Positions 26,674-35,386 of a DNA stretch of 64,000 nt are shown piece after piece (positions within the stretch are counted from its first letter, which is position 1; each line of letters begins with the position of its first letter). The translations under genes and the position numbers were made by a program. Source of the stretch: Herbaspirillum autotrophicum (GTDB lineage Bacteria; Pseudomonadota; Gammaproteobacteria; Burkholderiales; Burkholderiaceae_D); contig NZ_LFLS01000030.1 in NCBI RefSeq assembly GCF_001189915.1, positions 1 through 64,000 on the forward strand. The letters run 5' to 3'. Under the pieces are notes generated by a model, which saw only the letters and a program-made list of their open reading frames with translations, was not told the DNA's origin and did not search any database.

Positions 26674-28154
26674 GGTGCACTCCGATCCAGCTTCTCGATC
26701 AGGTATTCGCCATCCCGCTCGCGAAAGCTGAAATTGACGCGGTCACCGGTTTTCAGACCGTTCGCCATTTCAGTTTTCGCCAGTTTGAAGGGCATGGTCA
26801 TGGGGCCCCAGCCAAGTGTCTTCACCGGGCCGTGCGAAAGGGTGATGTCGAGGCCGTGGATCGCTTCGATCTTGCCGCTTGCGTCATTCAGCATGAGCGG
26901 GGCCGCGGCGGAAGTTGCCGGTGGTGGCGTTGTACTGGTCAGACGCGCCGGTACGCCTTTGAGGCTGGCTTCGGAGTCAATCAGGAATTGCCCCGAAGTC
27001 ACCACTTGCTGCCCTTCGCTGAGTCCTTCCAGCACTACGGTCTTGCCGTCCGACTCTGGTCCGAGACGCACTTCGACCGGCTGATAGTGGCCGTCGCCGC
27101 TGGCGACCAGCACCACATTGCGGGTGCCGGTGCGAATCACCGCTTCCGACGGCAGCAGCAAGCCGGATGCCGGATTGCCCGCAAGCAGATGAATTTGTGC
27201 AAGCATGCCGGGTTTCAACCGGCCATCGCGATTGGGCAATTCGACGCGTACGCGCAGTGTGCGGCTGTCGGCGTTGGTCTCCGGCAGCACTGCCAGAACC
27301 TTGCCACTGAAGCTGGCACCGGGGTAGGCCGGGAAGGCGGCCTTCAGCCTGTCGCCGATATCGATGCGCGCCGCTTGCGCTTCAGGAATCGCCGCTTCCA
27401 GCCAGACGGTATCGAGGCCGTTGATTCTGGCCAGCGATGCGCCGGCCGTCACCGTCATGCCATTGCGCACCTCCAGCGTTTGAATCAGACCGGCGATGGG
27501 CGTGGTAATGGTGACGACGGTTTGCGGATGGCCGCTCTGTTCGACCCGGCGGATCAGATCTGCCGGCATCCCCAGCAGTTGCAGACGTTGCCGCGCGGCC
27601 TGGATCAGCGCCGGATCGCCGCTGTTGCGCAGCGCCAGAAATTCGCCTTGCGCGCCGGCCCACTCCGGAATCAGCAGATCGGCCAACGGCGCTCCGCGCG
27701 CGATGATGTCGCCGGGCGCGCGTGCATACACGCGTTCGACAAAGCCGCCGCTGCGCGCCTGCACTATCGCCACCTGGCGATCATTCAGTTGCACGCTGGC
27801 GACGGCATCGATGGTCGCCGCCAGACTGCCGTGTTCCACTTTGGCGGTGCGCATGCCCAGGTTCTGGACGATACCGGCGTCGATCCTGATGCCGCCGCCT
27901 GCGGTTTGTTCGTCGGCATATTTTGGCACCAGTTGCATGTCCATGAATGGTGACTTGCCAGGTTGCTCGAAGTGCTGGTTCGGCACCATCGGGTCATACC
28001 AATACAATGCCTTGCGCTCTGTTGACGCGCCGGAGTCATTGACATGGCTGGCGGCCGGTGTGGTATTGCCGGATGCCAGCCAATAACCTGCTGCGCCGCT
28101 GACAGCGGCAACTACCGCCACCAGAACGGCAATTTGATAAGCATGTTTTTTCAT
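26670..28154 (-). CDS. cusB: CusB membrane fusion protein with a fused C-terminal CusF domain
   Basis: 494 aa. An N-terminal membrane anchor (about residues 8-28) is followed by a heavy-metal-binding [20 protein letters not shown] segment (51-70), the hairpin and lipoyl/barrel domains of an RND adaptor, and a C-terminal CusF domain (about 415-490) with [12 protein letters not shown]. Standard CusB lacks the CusF part, which is a separate gene in E. coli. The adaptor links CusA to CusC. Overlaps both neighbours by four bases. Confidence 0.92.
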   Translation of the reverse strand: MKKHAYQIAVLVAVVAAVSGAAGYWLASGNTTPAASHVNDSGASTERKALYWYDPMVPNQHFEQPGKSPFMDMQLVPKYADEQTAGGGIRIDAGIVQNLGMRTAKVEHGSLAATIDAVASVQLNDRQVAIVQARSGGFVERVYARAPGDIIARGAPLADLLIPEWAGAQGEFLALRNSGDPALIQAARQRLQLLGMPADLIRRVEQSGHPQTVVTITTPIAGLIQTLEVRNGMTVTAGASLARINGLDTVWLEAAIPEAQAARIDIGDRLKAAFPAYPGASFSGKVLAVLPETNADSRTLRVRVELPNRDGRLKPGMLAQIHLLAGNPASGLLLPSEAVIRTGTRNVVLVASGDGHYQPVEVRLGPESDGKTVVLEGLSEGQQVVTSGQFLIDSEASLKGVPARLTSTTPPPATSAAAPLMLNDASGKIEAIHGLDITLSHGPVKTLGWGPMTMPFKLAKTEMANGLKTGDRVNFSFRERDGEYLIEKLDRSAP

Positions 28155-29404
28155 TGCAGATGTTCTCCATAGGCGAAATGAAGCTGCGCCGCCGTGGCAC
28201 TGCGCTGCGCTTCGAGATCGATGATTTTCAGACGCTGGTCGACCAGCTCCCGGCGTGCTCCCAGTACCGCCGTCAGATCGCCTTTGCCGGCACGCCAGGC
28301 GGCGTATTGCAGATCGATTTTTTGCTGCGCCAGCGGCAAGGTGGTTTGGTTGGCGCGTTCCAGCTGGCGCGCCAGGGTTTGATAATCGGCCAGGTCGTTT
28401 TCCAGTTCATTGGTGTGATTGCGCAGCATGGCTTCGCGATCCGCATCAAGCCGGTACAGCTCTTGCTGTCTGGCTTCAATGCGAGGATCCTGGCGGGTCG
28501 ACGGCGAGACCGGTATTTCAAAGGTGAATTGCACTGACAGCATGTTGCCGAAACGCGGATCGCGGCGCTGGTAGGCCAGTTCGACCCCCCAGTCGGATTT
28601 CTTCATGGCCTGCGCTTCGCGCACTTCGGCTTCTGCCTTGTGGGTTTCCGCGACAAAGACTTGCAATTCCGGATGAAGGTACAAGTGTTGTCGCAATTGC
28701 CCGGCATCGATCACCAACGGCGGTAGTGCATCCGTCAGCGGTTCATCTGCTTCAGCACCGATGTAGCGCCGCAAACCGGCTTTGGCTTTGACCAGATCGC
28801 GCACCAGATCATCGCGACGGTCGGCCAGTTGCACGGCTTCCTGTTTGGGCATGACGCTGTCGGCAATCTGACCGCGGCCGGCGGTGATTTGAGCGCGCAC
28901 GGCGGCGGCCCACAGCTGGTTCTCCTGATCGAGGCTGGCGAACAAGGCAAGCTTGCGCTCCAGGTAGTAGCGATTGAGCCAGGCCAGAGCTGCGCCACGC
29001 CGCACTTTCAAGCGCTCCACCTGCCGTTGCGCCGCAGCGGTTTCAATCGCCGCTGTCGCCACCGCTACCCGCGCCTGACGTTTGGCGTCATTGGGAAACT
29101 CTTGCATGACACCGATTTTTTGCATCGTCATGGCGTCGGCATTGAGTTGACCGCGATCCGGACCGGACAGCGGGTAGTTGTCTATACCGGCAAATATTTT
29201 CGGGTCTGGCAATGCGCCTGCCGGGATGGCCAACGCTTGAGCCGCCAGCATTTGTGCCTGACTGGAGGCGAGATTGGGGGACTGACGCTCGGCGATGTCG
29301 AGTGCAGCATCAAAGGACAAGGGGGCGGCCTGAACAAGGCCGGACATCCCGGCCAGCAAAGCAAGCAAGGTACTGGATATCCTGCGAAAGGACATGTTAT
29401 TCAC
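28151..29404 (-). CDS. cusC: Outer membrane efflux protein of the TolC family (CusC-like)
   Basis: 417 aa with an N-terminal signal sequence (residues 1-26, ending VQAAP). Two long heptad-rich helical repeats (SFDAALDIAERQSPNLASSQ, and the second around DLVKAKAGLRRYI) form the trans-periplasmic tunnel of OEP proteins. There is no lipobox, so unlike E. coli CusC it may not be lipidated. It overlaps cusB by four bases and completes the tripartite copper pump. Confidence 0.88.
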   Translation of the reverse strand: MNNMSFRRISSTLLALLAGMSGLVQAAPLSFDAALDIAERQSPNLASSQAQMLAAQALAIPAGALPDPKIFAGIDNYPLSGPDRGQLNADAMTMQKIGVMQEFPNDAKRQARVAVATAAIETAAAQRQVERLKVRRGAALAWLNRYYLERKLALFASLDQENQLWAAAVRAQITAGRGQIADSVMPKQEAVQLADRRDDLVRDLVKAKAGLRRYIGAEADEPLTDALPPLVIDAGQLRQHLYLHPELQVFVAETHKAEAEVREAQAMKKSDWGVELAYQRRDPRFGNMLSVQFTFEIPVSPSTRQDPRIEARQQELYRLDADREAMLRNHTNELENDLADYQTLARQLERANQTTLPLAQQKIDLQYAAWRAGKGDLTAVLGARRELVDQRLKIIDLEAQRSATAAQLHFAYGEHLQ

Positions 29405-29485
29405 TCCATGACATGACAGCGCGCACGCAGGCGCGCGGACGACCGTCCGGCAGCTATGCCGGACGTATCAGCAAATCAGCGGAAA

Positions 29486-29854
29486 TCAGAGTGAACGAGG
29501 GGGACGCCACAACCCGGACGGGTCGCGTGAAGGAAGGAATGATTCCGGCAGCAGCGCGACGGTATCAATCAACGGCAGCGGCAAGGGACTGACGCCGGTT
29601 GCCGAGGTCGTGGAGGGAAACACCTGGCAGATCTTGCAGGCATCGCCCATCTTGCAGGGCGCGGTCGATTTGGACGAGGTGCCGGCATCGCTCATGTTCA
29701 TGACGCAGGTTTCATCGGCGGTGCCGGCAGACTGCGCCATTTCCATGGGAACAGAATGCATGCGCATCGTTTCCACCATGCGTACGGCAGCCAGTCCCTC
29801 AAGGGGAATGGCAATGGCCAGCAAGAGAATGAACAAGGTGCGCAGCAGCTTCAT
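29486..29854 (-). CDS. Small exported Met/Cys-containing protein leading the cus operon
   Basis: 122 aa with a signal peptide (MKLLRTLFILLLAIAIPLEG to about residue 22). The mature part has several Met (ETMRMHSVPMEMAQ) and Cys residues (ETCVMNM, PCKMGDACKIC), fitting a periplasmic copper-binding or sensing role. Small proteins of this kind often head copper efflux operons; no named family recognised. It lies 81 bases upstream of cusC. A TATAAT hexamer (29868-29863) ends only eight bases before the ATG and there is no ribosome site, so the message may be leaderless. Confidence 0.75.
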   Translation of the reverse strand: MKLLRTLFILLLAIAIPLEGLAAVRMVETMRMHSVPMEMAQSAGTADETCVMNMSDAGTSSKSTAPCKMGDACKICQVFPSTTSATGVSPLPLPLIDTVALLPESFLPSRDPSGLWRPPRSL

Positions 29855-30178
29855 GGGGCGAGATTATAGTCGATCTTTTCAGTTGACGAGAACGCCGGCC
29901 CGCTGCCGTTGAGAACGGCCAGCGATCACTCGGGACATGGTCCCGTCACCACCCGTTATCGGATACCGGCGATCATCCCGGGGTAATCACGGCGCCGCAG
30001 GCCGGTGGCATGGCGGTCGGATTATTGTTGCAAAGAAAGTAATGATTGCCTTCTGTTGAAAATCAGCTGATGCCGAAACGGCAGCACTATGCTGTTTTTT
30101 CTATGCTTTTGCGAACACTCGCTGCTCCCTATACTGGCTTCGACAGCCAGACTCGCTTCAACGCCACGGAGAGCAATG
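29855..30178. other. Divergent intergenic region between the cus operon and the 2OG oxygenase gene
   Basis: About 324 bases without a gene. Near the cus side a minus-strand TATAAT lies at 29868-29863. Near the other side a plus-strand promoter candidate lies at 30107-30135. The middle is GC-rich and I see no further structure in it. Confidence 0.5.
30107..30135 (+). promoter_or_regulatory. Candidate sigma-70 promoter of the oxygenase/hydrolase/ABC operon
   Basis: TTTTGC (30107-30112) and TATACT (30130-30135) are spaced by 17 bases. The -10 is good and the -35 weak. The start codon follows about 40 bases later. Confidence 0.35.
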
Positions 30179-31168
30179 ATGATTTCGACCAAGAGCAGCA
30201 GCCTGCAAACCGCACCGCAAATGGTGCAGGGTATTCCGGTAGTGAACATTGCCGGACTGCGCTCGGCCGATCCGGCGGCGCGTGCCGCAGTCGGGGCGCA
30301 AATGCGGGCGGCTTGTCTGGACAAGGGCTTTTTTTATATCGCCGGGCACGGCATTGAGCGCGGGTTGATCAACGCTGCTTTTGTGCAATCGGAAAACTTC
30401 TTCAATTCGCCGCCGGAATCCAAATGGCTGGTGGATAAGGCGCATTCGCCGTGCAATCGCGGTTACGAGCCGCTCGGCGCGCAAGTACTGGAAGCCGGTG
30501 CACCGCCGGATCTCAAGGAAAGCTTTTATATCGGCGTCGACTTGCCCGCCGACGATGCGCGCGTGCTGGCCGGTAAATTCAATCATGGCGCCAATCAATG
30601 GCCGCGCGATATGCCGGCGTTCCGGCCCGCCATGCAGGCTTATTTCGACGCCATGACCGCGCTCGGCGAATTGCTCATGCGCGGTCTGGCCTTGTCGCTG
30701 CAACTGGATGAGCAACACTTCGCTGCCTTTTGCCGTGATCCGGTGGCGACCCTGCGTCTGTTGCATTACCCGCCGCAGCCAGCCAATCCGCAACCGGGCG
30801 AGAAGGGCTGCGGCGCGCATACCGATTTCGGCAGCCTGACCATTCTGGCGCAAGACGATGTCGGCGGCTTGCAGGTCTGGGATGGTGCGCAGGGCTGGAT
30901 CGCGGCACCGCCGATTGCCGATACCTTCGTTGTCAATCTTGGTGATCTGATTGCGCGCTGGACCAATGACAGTTACCGCTCGACCTTGCACCGGGTGGTC
31001 AATACCGCCGGTTGCGAACGCTATTCGATGCCATTTTTCTTTACCGGCAATCCCGATTACGTGGTCAGTTGCCTGCCCAATTGCGCAACCCCGGAAGCGC
31101 CGGCCAAGTATCAGCCGGTGACTACTCTTGAACATTTGAGCGATTGTTATCGCCGCACCTACGGTTGA
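30179..31168 (+). CDS. 2-oxoglutarate/Fe(II) oxygenase of the isopenicillin-N-synthase family
   Basis: 329 aa from the ATG at 30179; the ATG at 30176 is too close (2 bases) to the GGAGAG site. The DIOX_N domain is at about residues 18-120. The catalytic 2OG-FeII domain has the iron ligands AHTDFGS (His214, Asp216) and STLHRVV (His271), and the 2-oxoglutarate binding RYSMPF (Arg281, Ser283). These enzymes hydroxylate or oxidatively cleave small molecules using O2. It heads a gene row leading to a molybdenum hydroxylase and purine-type enzymes, so its substrate may be a purine-like or substituted heterocycle (inference). Confidence 0.88.
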   Translation: MISTKSSSLQTAPQMVQGIPVVNIAGLRSADPAARAAVGAQMRAACLDKGFFYIAGHGIERGLINAAFVQSENFFNSPPESKWLVDKAHSPCNRGYEPLGAQVLEAGAPPDLKESFYIGVDLPADDARVLAGKFNHGANQWPRDMPAFRPAMQAYFDAMTALGELLMRGLALSLQLDEQHFAAFCRDPVATLRLLHYPPQPANPQPGEKGCGAHTDFGSLTILAQDDVGGLQVWDGAQGWIAAPPIADTFVVNLGDLIARWTNDSYRSTLHRVVNTAGCERYSMPFFFTGNPDYVVSCLPNCATPEAPAKYQPVTTLEHLSDCYRRTYG

Positions 31169-31176
31169 TTCAAGTG

Positions 31177-31941
31177 ATGAGAACTAAACATCTGGTGCTG
31201 ATCCACGGCGCCTGGCAAGGCAGCTGGTCGTGGGATGCATGGCGGCCTGAGCTGTTGCGGCAAGGCTGGCAAGTGCATGCAGTCGACCTGCCCGGCAATG
31301 GCTGCGATCCGCGCGACCGCACCATGCCGGCGGACGTCACGCTGAATTTGTATGTGGAACACGTGCTACGCCTGTTGCGCACGCTGGATGGTCCGGCCGT
31401 GGTGCTGGGTCACAGCGGCGGCGGCATCACGGCGTCGCAGGTAGCCGACGCCGCACCGGAATGCGTGGCATGCCTGGTGTATCTGGCCGGCATGATGTTG
31501 CCTGACTGTTGTACTTATGCCGGCTTGATCAGTCGCTATCGGGAACGGCATCCGGATTTCGATCCGCGCGGCGTCGGTCCGCATCTGCAATGGTCGGCCG
31601 ATGGTTTGCTGAGCAGTGTGCCGGCCACCGCCGCACGCCAGATTTTTTTACAGGATTGCGCGCCGGAACTGGCGATGCAGGCGGTCGCCAAATTGCGGCC
31701 GCAGCCGGAAGGCGGACGCGCGATGGCGCCGAGTCTGCGCGCCGAACGCTTCGGCAGCGTGCCGCGCATCTATGTCGAAGCCTTGCTGGACCAATCCTTG
31801 CATCTGCCATTGCAGCGCCTGATGCAAGAGCTGACACCGGGTGCCGTGCGCCTCAGTCTGGCGTGCGGTCACGTACCGCAACTGGTGCAGCCGCAACAAT
31901 TATCGGCAGCGCTGTTGCCGTTGCTGGACCGCTATTTCTGA
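31177..31941 (+). CDS. Alpha/beta hydrolase, small esterase/hydroxynitrile-lyase-like group
   Basis: 254 aa from the ATG at 31177, nine bases after the oxygenase stop. The oxyanion region is VLIHGAWQGSWSWD (residues 7-20), the nucleophile elbow VVLGHSGGG has Ser80, and the late LACGHVPQL supplies the catalytic His. The group includes plant methylesterases, pyrethroid hydrolases and salicylate-binding esterases. It probably cleaves an ester or lactone made or accepted by the same pathway. Confidence 0.85.
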   Translation: MRTKHLVLIHGAWQGSWSWDAWRPELLRQGWQVHAVDLPGNGCDPRDRTMPADVTLNLYVEHVLRLLRTLDGPAVVLGHSGGGITASQVADAAPECVACLVYLAGMMLPDCCTYAGLISRYRERHPDFDPRGVGPHLQWSADGLLSSVPATAARQIFLQDCAPELAMQAVAKLRPQPEGGRAMAPSLRAERFGSVPRIYVEALLDQSLHLPLQRLMQELTPGAVRLSLACGHVPQLVQPQQLSAALLPLLDRYF

Positions 31942-31991
31942 ATGTTGTTTGACACCTACCCGCTGTATTGAAATCTGACTCAGGAGAAAAC

Positions 31992-32981
31992 ATGAAACGT
32001 GCAATGCGATGGATGGCAGCCTCGGCGCTGGCGATGAACTGCTTGTCGGCATTTGCCGCCGACAAGGTGCTGTTCCAGCTCGACTGGTTACCCGGTGGCG
32101 ACAAGTCGCCGATCTATGTCGCGCTCAAGCAAGGCTATTTCAAGGCGGAAGATCTGGATGTCACGGTACGTACCGGACGCGGTTCGACCGATGCAGTCAG
32201 CAAGCTGGCGGCCGGTGCCGCCGATGTCGGTGTCGGCGGGATGGCGGCGCTGATGATGGCAGCCGCTGAAGGCGGAGTGCCGGTCAAGGCCATCATGTCG
32301 ATCTATTCGAAACAGCCGGATGCCATCTTTACCGTCAAAGGCAACGGCATCACCAATCTGAAATCGCTGACCGGCAAGACCATCGCCACGGCGCCATTCT
32401 CGTCATCCAATGCGTTGTGGCCGGTGATTTTGGAAGCCAATGGCATCGATCCGTCGAAGGTTACCGTGCTCAAGGTGGATCCGAGCGCAATGGCGCCGAT
32501 GCTGGCGCAAGGCAAGGTCGATGCCAGCATCAACTGGGTCACGGTGGCGCCCGGTTTCGAGAACGTGCTCAAGCAAGCCGGCAAGGAATTGTCGGTGTTG
32601 CCGTGGACCTCGTTCGGACTGGACGGCTATGGCTGGAGCTTCATGGCATCGGACAAGATGATCAAGGAACGTCCCGAAGTACTCAAGCGCGTGGTGCGGG
32701 CATTGAACAAGGGCTTCCAGTTTGCGCTGGCGAACCCGGCCGCGGCTGGCAGCGATCTCAATGCCATCGTGCCGGAAGTCAATGGCAAGGAAGCCGCCGC
32801 AGAATTCCAGGCGTCGATTCCGCTGATCAAGAACGACATCAGTGCCGCCAAAGGATTTGGCACCTTTGATCCGGTGCTGCTGAAAAACACCTGGACCTGG
32901 GTCGCCAAATCGATGAATTATCCGGCCGCCAGGATCGATCCGGAAAAGCTGGTGGATCGCAGCTTCCTCAGCGCCAGGTAA
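31992..32981 (+). CDS. ABC transporter substrate-binding protein, NMT1/THI5 (SsuA/TauA-like)
   Basis: 329 aa from the ATG at 31992, with an AGGAG site seven bases before it. Residues 1-22 are a signal peptide ending AFAA. The mature protein begins DKVLFQLDWLPGGDKSPIYV, a classical NMT1/THI5 start that binds pyrimidines, thiamin precursors, riboflavin, sulfonates or aromatic acids in relatives. It delivers the substrate to the permease and ATPase encoded directly downstream. Confidence 0.88.
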   Translation: MKRAMRWMAASALAMNCLSAFAADKVLFQLDWLPGGDKSPIYVALKQGYFKAEDLDVTVRTGRGSTDAVSKLAAGAADVGVGGMAALMMAAAEGGVPVKAIMSIYSKQPDAIFTVKGNGITNLKSLTGKTIATAPFSSSNALWPVILEANGIDPSKVTVLKVDPSAMAPMLAQGKVDASINWVTVAPGFENVLKQAGKELSVLPWTSFGLDGYGWSFMASDKMIKERPEVLKRVVRALNKGFQFALANPAAAGSDLNAIVPEVNGKEAAAEFQASIPLIKNDISAAKGFGTFDPVLLKNTWTWVAKSMNYPAARIDPEKLVDRSFLSAR

Positions 32982-33010
32982 ATACCTCAGTCATCAACCG
33001 GAAGATCATC

Positions 33011-33805
33011 ATGGAAGCCGTCATCAAACTGGATAACGTCACGCAGACCTTCACGGCTGCAGATGGCAGCAGCGTGACCGCGCTCAACAATGTCAGCCTG
33101 ACCTTGCAGAAGCACGAGTTTGTCGCGGTCATCGGCCCGTCCGGCTGCGGCAAATCGACCATCCTGCGACTGGTGGCCGGTTTGCTCAAGCCGACTTCCG
33201 GCGGCGTCGAAATCTATGGCATGCCTGTCACCGAACCGCGCGACGAGATCGGCGTGGTGTTTCAAAAGCCGACCTTGCTGCCGTGGCTCAGCATTCTCGA
33301 TAACGTCACGTTTCCGATGCGCCACAAGTATGGCCGCGTCGACGCGCGCGAAACGGCGCGCGCGCTGGAATTGCTGGAACTGGTCGGCTTGCAGGATTTC
33401 GTCAACCGGCAACCGCTGGAGTTATCGGGCGGCATGCAGCAGCGCGCGGCGATTGCGCGTTCCTTGTTGCATGACCCCGATATCTTGTTGATGGATGAAC
33501 CGTTTTCGGCGCTTGATGCGCTGACCCGCGATGAAATGAGTTTTGAATTGCTGCGCATCTGGACCGAACGCCCCAAGACCGTGGTGTTTGTCACGCACTC
33601 GATTCCGGAAGCGGTATTGCTGGCAGACCGGATTGTCGTCATGAGTGCGCGCCCGGCACGTGTCAGTGAAATCATCGACGTCCCGCTGCCGCGTCCGCGC
33701 AGTCTGGAGACCTTGTCTGATCCGCGCTTTCATCAATTGGCCAATGACATACGGGCCAAGGTTTTTTCCCGGTTGCCAAGCGCACCGGCAGGAGTCAGTG
33801 CATGA
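33011..33805 (+). CDS. ABC transporter ATP-binding protein (SsuB/TauB-like)
   Basis: 264 aa, one nucleotide-binding domain. Walker A GPSGCGKST (about residues 43-51), Q-loop VVFQKPTLLPWLS, signature LSGGMQQRAAIARSL, Walker B ILLMDEPFSALDA and the switch His in VFVTHSIPEAV are all intact. It energises nitrate/taurine-type importers. Its stop overlaps the permease start by four bases. Confidence 0.93.
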   Translation: MEAVIKLDNVTQTFTAADGSSVTALNNVSLTLQKHEFVAVIGPSGCGKSTILRLVAGLLKPTSGGVEIYGMPVTEPRDEIGVVFQKPTLLPWLSILDNVTFPMRHKYGRVDARETARALELLELVGLQDFVNRQPLELSGGMQQRAAIARSLLHDPDILLMDEPFSALDALTRDEMSFELLRIWTERPKTVVFVTHSIPEAVLLADRIVVMSARPARVSEIIDVPLPRPRSLETLSDPRFHQLANDIRAKVFSRLPSAPAGVSA

Positions 33806-34575
33806 AATTATTACCGTTGCTCGACCGTGCGGCGCCGGCGCTCACGTTTGCCGGCTTGTTGCTGGCGTGGGAGCTGGCCTGTCGCTTGCTGGCCATTCCA
33901 CCGTATGTCTTGCCATCGCCCAGCGCCATCGTGCAAGCGGGGTTGTCGATGGAAGGCAGTCACTGGCTCGGCCATGTGATAGCGACGCTGCAAGTGGCCT
34001 TTACCGGTTTTCTGATCGCGATCCTGATTGCCTTGCCGCTGGCCATCGGCCTGACGTCATCGCGCCTGTTGTCGCGTACCGTGCTGCCGTTGCTGGTGGT
34101 GGTGCAATCGACGCCGGTGGTGGCGATTGCGCCGATCATCGTGGTCACGCTCGGCGCCGGCATGTTGCCGCGCGTGGTGATCACCACCATGATCACGTTC
34201 TTCCCGCTGGTCATTTCCACGGCTGCCGGCCTGGTATCGGTGCCGGCCGAATTGATTGAATTGTCGCGCTCATTGCGCGCACCGCGTTTCCGTGAATACA
34301 CGCAAATCCGTCTGCCGTATGGGGTTCCCTATATTTTCAGCGCACTCAAGGTATCCAGCACGCTGGCGGTGGTGGGGGCGGTGGTGGCCGAATTCGTGGC
34401 GGCCGAACGCGGCCTCGGTTACCTGATCATGTTTTCCACATCGTCGTTCAAAGTGCCGCTGGCGTTTGCCGCGCTGGTCGTGTTGGTGGCGTGCAGTCTG
34501 GCGGTATTCAAGCTGATCGGTCTGGTGCAGCGCAAGCTGTTCCCGTGGAGCATTCCCAAGGATGAGTGGAGCTGA
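33802..34575 (+). CDS. ABC transporter permease (SsuC/TauC-like)
   Basis: 257 aa with six hydrophobic segments. The EAA-type loop that contacts the ATPase is visible as ELSRSLRAPRFREYTQIRLP (about residues 153-172). It forms a homodimeric channel with the upstream ATPase and binding protein. The next gene begins two bases after its stop, so transporter and molybdenum hydroxylase are co-expressed. Confidence 0.92.
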   Translation: MKLLPLLDRAAPALTFAGLLLAWELACRLLAIPPYVLPSPSAIVQAGLSMEGSHWLGHVIATLQVAFTGFLIAILIALPLAIGLTSSRLLSRTVLPLLVVVQSTPVVAIAPIIVVTLGAGMLPRVVITTMITFFPLVISTAAGLVSVPAELIELSRSLRAPRFREYTQIRLPYGVPYIFSALKVSSTLAVVGAVVAEFVAAERGLGYLIMFSTSSFKVPLAFAALVVLVACSLAVFKLIGLVQRKLFPWSIPKDEWS

Positions 34576-34576
34576 C

Positions 34577-35386
34577 ATGCTGATGCTGCAACGTCCGGCC
34601 GCAGTGGCTGCCGCCGTATCGGCCAGGGCCGCCGCCGGCAGCGCCTACGTGGCCGGCGGCACCGCATTGCAACTGGCCTGGAATCAGGGCCAGGCGTTGC
34701 CGCAGCAATTGATCGATTTGTCGCAATTGCCGCAGTGGCGTCATATCAGCGTCGGCCACCATGCGTTGCAGATTGCTGCCGGGGTCACCTTGGAACAATG
34801 CCGCACCGATCTGCGCGTGCAGCAGCATGCACCGTTGCTGACGCAAGTCTGCGCCGTCATCGGCGCACTGTCGGTACGCAATGTCGGCACGCTGGGCGGC
34901 AATCTGGCGTGGCGCTCGGGAGACAGCATCGCGGCGCTGATGGTACTGGATGCACGTCTGCAGTTGCATGATGAATCGCCAGTGAGCGTCAGCGATTTCC
35001 TGCAACTGCAACATGACGATGCCTTGTTGCTGGGTATTGTCATTGGCCGCCGGTCACGCCATACGTTTTTTGAAAAGGCCGGTTACCGCGAAGCCTTCAC
35101 GCCGACACTGGTGCTGGTCTGTGGGGCCTTCGAATGCGATGCCAACGGCCGGTTGAAAAATGTACGGCTGGCGTTTTCCGGAGCCGGCCTGCGCGCGCGT
35201 CGCTTGCCGTCGCTGGAAGCATGGCTGGAAGGACGTGATCCGCAGACGGCTGATTGGCATGCCGGATTTGATACCTGCTTGCGCAGCTTGCTCGCGGATT
35301 GCGCCGGACTCAGCCTGTTGCAGCGTCAGGTGGTGCAAGCGCTGTTGCCCGGCAAGTTATATGCATGCTGTCGGGAGCTGAGATGA
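34577..35386 (+). CDS. Molybdenum hydroxylase FAD-binding (medium) subunit, xanthine dehydrogenase/CoxM type
   Basis: 269 aa from the ATG at 34577, with GGAG six bases upstream; an ATG at 34562 lies inside the permease gene. The FAD domain has VAGGTALQLAW (about residues 26-36) and the TLGGNLAWRSGDSIAAL motif that binds the flavin diphosphate. The C-terminal CO-dehydrogenase flavoprotein domain follows. It passes electrons from the iron-sulfur subunit to the acceptor. It overlaps the large subunit by four bases. Confidence 0.88.
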   Translation: MLMLQRPAAVAAAVSARAAAGSAYVAGGTALQLAWNQGQALPQQLIDLSQLPQWRHISVGHHALQIAAGVTLEQCRTDLRVQQHAPLLTQVCAVIGALSVRNVGTLGGNLAWRSGDSIAALMVLDARLQLHDESPVSVSDFLQLQHDDALLLGIVIGRRSRHTFFEKAGYREAFTPTLVLVCGAFECDANGRLKNVRLAFSGAGLRARRLPSLEAWLEGRDPQTADWHAGFDTCLRSLLADCAGLSLLQRQVVQALLPGKLYACCRELR

